From Myxocyprinus asiaticus (taxonomy: Eukaryota; Chordata; Actinopteri; Cypriniformes; Catostomidae): a stretch of 64,000 bases of DNA. The notes beneath the pieces are model-generated. The model did no database searches. It was given only the letters and a program-made list of their open reading frames with translations, and was not told the origin of the DNA. The stretch lies in NCBI RefSeq assembly GCF_019703515.2, contig NC_059393.1:13537501-13601500 (forward strand), in the 5' to 3' direction. Positions 61,944 through 64,000 of the stretch are shown piece after piece; position 1 is the stretch's first letter; every line of letters starts with the position of its first letter. The position numbers were made by a program, and so were the translations under genes.

Positions 61944-61964
61944 ACATTCACACACACACACACA
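61903..61964. repeat. (CA)n microsatellite
   Basis: CA repeats with a few interruptions (TCACACACATTCAC). Confidence 0.9.
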
Positions 61965-62379
61965 AAGACTCCTAATATACTGTATGATGTAGATGTTGAT
62001 ATAATGTAACTGTATTGTCAGCATAACATTTTGTGTGAAAAATGCTGAACAGAAAAAAAAAACTGCATGAATTTCAGGAAAGGAATACAATCTTTTATCC
62101 AGGTTTACATACAGTTCTCTGAACTCTACAATTCTATAATAGTCTTAAAAATTTTAACTGACTTTGCCCTCAGCTGTTGTGTATCAGATTTGAGGTTATA
62201 TTGGGAGGACGAGATAGATGACCCACTGTAGGTAGAGAATGTGATCTGATTGTTTTCATACCATCTTTCATTCAAGCCTTCTGTCTGGGTCAGGTGTCCA
62301 CAATGATACTCTGTCTGTTACTGGTGGGGGTCACAAAATCAATGATGGATCTATGAGATGATGTTAGAAAAGTTTTACC

Positions 62380-62660
62380 TACAGTACTGTGCAAGAGTCT
62401 TAGGCACATTAGATGTTTCACAAAAACATTTGTCTTGAGATGGTTATTTATATTTTCTGCTTTAGTATGTCAATAGGAAATATCAGTTATTGATGTCCAA
62501 ATAGAATAGAATAGATCTAGAACAAGGAGTCCTGCAAAAGATGGTATGGCCTCCACAGAGCCCGGATCTCAACATCATTGAGTCAGTCTGGGATTTCATA
62601 TAGATACAGTACATAGAGCTCTGGCAAGTTCTCCAAGATTCTGGAAGTTATTAAATCAGA
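62380..62660 (+). mobile_element. Tc1-like remnant of a third family
   Basis: The left terminal motif TACAGTACTGTGCAAGAGTC is followed, after an internal loss, by coding sequence for MVWPPQSPDLNIIESVWDF at about 62540-62600, the C-terminal DDE motif with its Glu. The right end is not recognised. Strongly truncated. Confidence 0.65.
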
Positions 62661-63499
62661 TTGAGTGTGCACTAGATTACTAGACCGCAAACACTGGAAA
62701 GGGTTGCAGAACCCAAACTGTGTTTATTATGATACTTCCATTTAATCTGAATGCTGACTGTGCATTTGCCCCCTCTGATGCTAATACAGTAGCTTTGGGT
62801 CCAGAGACCATCTAGCCGAGTCGAGACACACAGGGAACAGAGAGAATAAATGTAAAAGTAAAATAAATGGAAGTGAAACTGAGAGAAGAGAGACATAACT
62901 GGGATGGAGTGTAAGAAAGCAGGACGCCGGGACAGGGAGGTTTGTGTGTGTGTATGTGCCTGGCAGCGACTGCAGTGTGTGGCGTGTATCTCTGCAGACA
63001 GCAAAACAGGACCAAATAGAAAGACCTGCAAGAGAAACCTGCTTTAACACGATTTCTGCATTCGGATTTATATTCACAGTGATTTACAGTTGTCTTATCT
63101 GAATTTATTGGCATTTAGGCCTTCAGAAAATTAACATCGTCTTGCCTTAATGCTATTTGCAGAGTCATAACCTTGATTTACGATAGCTTTTGTGTGATAG
63201 CTTTGGTAGATGAGTGGTCTAATACAGGTAGGAAGAAGCTTTTGAACTTCTATGTGAAAGTATTTAGTGGAAGAACAGTATACTATTTATCTGATCTCTA
63301 TGGATCCTCATGTCATCTTGAGTCCAATGAAACACTTCTGCGTGTGTTACGGCACGATTACGGTACGTACAGTACAGCCCCTCCTTAGGGGGCGTACACA
63401 CTGACAAAAATGATCTTCTTAATTAGTATATCGTATTGTATTCCAGTATATGGTGCATTGATCCTGCCACAGGACAAAAATAAATAAGGTATATTAGAC
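62661..63499. other. Intergenic, nothing recognised
   Basis: Non-coding sequence without recognised repeats. Confidence 0.4.
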
Positions 63500-64000
63500 A
63501 TTATATCTCAAAATTGAAATTTTATTTCTCTTAATTACGAGTTAATATCTCGCAATTGCAACTTTATTTCTTGTAATTGTGAGTTTATATCTCAAGAGAA
63601 ATAGTCACAATTGTGAGATACAAACTCCCTATTCCAAGATATAAAGCTCAAAATTGCAGGAAATAAAGTCGCAATTGTGAGAAATTGTCACAATTACAAG
63701 ATATAAAGTCGCAATTCAGAGATATACTGTAAAGTCGCAATTGGGAGGAATAAAGTTGCAATTGCAAGATAGAAAGTTGCAATTCTGAGATATAGTCGCA
63801 ATTTCGAGATATAAATTCGCAATTGCGAGAAATGAAGTTGCAATTTCAAGATATAAAGTCACAATTGTGAGATATAAATGCATGATTCCGAGATATAATA
63901 AGGATGCAGTTGCAAGACATAAAGTTGCAATTGCGAGTTATAAACTTGCAATTACAAGAAAAAAGTTGCAATTGCAAGACGTAAAGTCGCAATTCTGAGA
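63500..64000. repeat. Minisatellite of ~22-bp units with an orientation switch
   Basis: Units resemble AAAGTCGCAATTGCGAGATAT. Up to about 63594 they run in the opposite orientation (ATCTCGCAATTGCAACTTTA); after that they run forward to the window end, where the array continues beyond the sequence. The core GCAATTGC is itself palindromic. Confidence 0.85.

Noticed and set aside
63500..64000. CRISPR-like array
   Set aside because: Units are contiguous without unique spacers, vary in sequence, and the genome is a vertebrate; it is a minisatellite.

Overview
This is vertebrate nuclear DNA, almost certainly from a teleost and most likely a cypriniform (carp/minnow-type) fish. The evidence is a multi-exon gene with GT-AG introns, vertebrate-specific proteins (a sphingosine-1-phosphate receptor and an SHB-family SH2 adaptor), and a dense load of fish-type repeats: Tc1/mariner elements, hAT-type and TTAA-flanked non-autonomous elements, foldback elements, a tRNA-headed SINE, and long CA and GACA/GATA microsatellites. 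The species assignment is inference. There is no bacterial, phage or CRISPR-type content.

Two genes are well supported and converge tail to tail. At 916-2115 (+) lies an intact, intronless 399-residue class A GPCR, best matched to sphingosine-1-phosphate receptor 5 (s1pr5). From 52030 down to 14004 (-) lies a complete seven-coding-exon gene for SHD, the SH2-domain adaptor of the SHB family. I resolved all seven exons: 51692-52030, 44805-44943, 39065-39277, 23352-23429, 20384-20549, 18213-18332 and 14004-14190. Their phases fit throughout and sum to 1242 bp (413 residues plus stop). A likely non-coding first exon and promoter lie near 56041-56250 (-), and a candidate poly(A) signal is at 13254-13259 (-). 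The receptor would act at the plasma membrane and the adaptor in cytoplasmic tyrosine-kinase signalling. Their adjacency most likely reflects ancestral synteny (both map to 19p13 in human), not a shared pathway.

The rest is intergenic or intronic and largely repeats. Examples with readable structure are: a 1.3-kb element with a 6-bp target duplication (3527-4849); a Tc1 element folded into a 1.57-kb palindrome (6476-8042); a nearly full-length decayed Tc1 element (27487-29016); two Tc1 copies sharing one deletion of the transposase core (43544-44754 and 53860-55082); hAT-type elements with target duplications (35828-36256, 48199-49042, 57215-57715); a Harbinger-like element with TTA target duplication (25073-25761); a TTAA-flanked element (56486-56896); three ~600-670-bp foldback elements (15251-15905, 50430-51027, 59008-59674); and four copies of a tRNA-derived SINE, two with target duplications.

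The most interesting observations are a symmetric 78-bp cassette exon in shd that human SHD appears to lack, a cluster of palindromes including a near-perfect 66-bp-arm hairpin (51084-51367), a local duplication that copied half a Tc1 element plus its flank, and a 22-bp minisatellite with no stop codons over a long stretch. I did not find evidence for a wholly new biological system.
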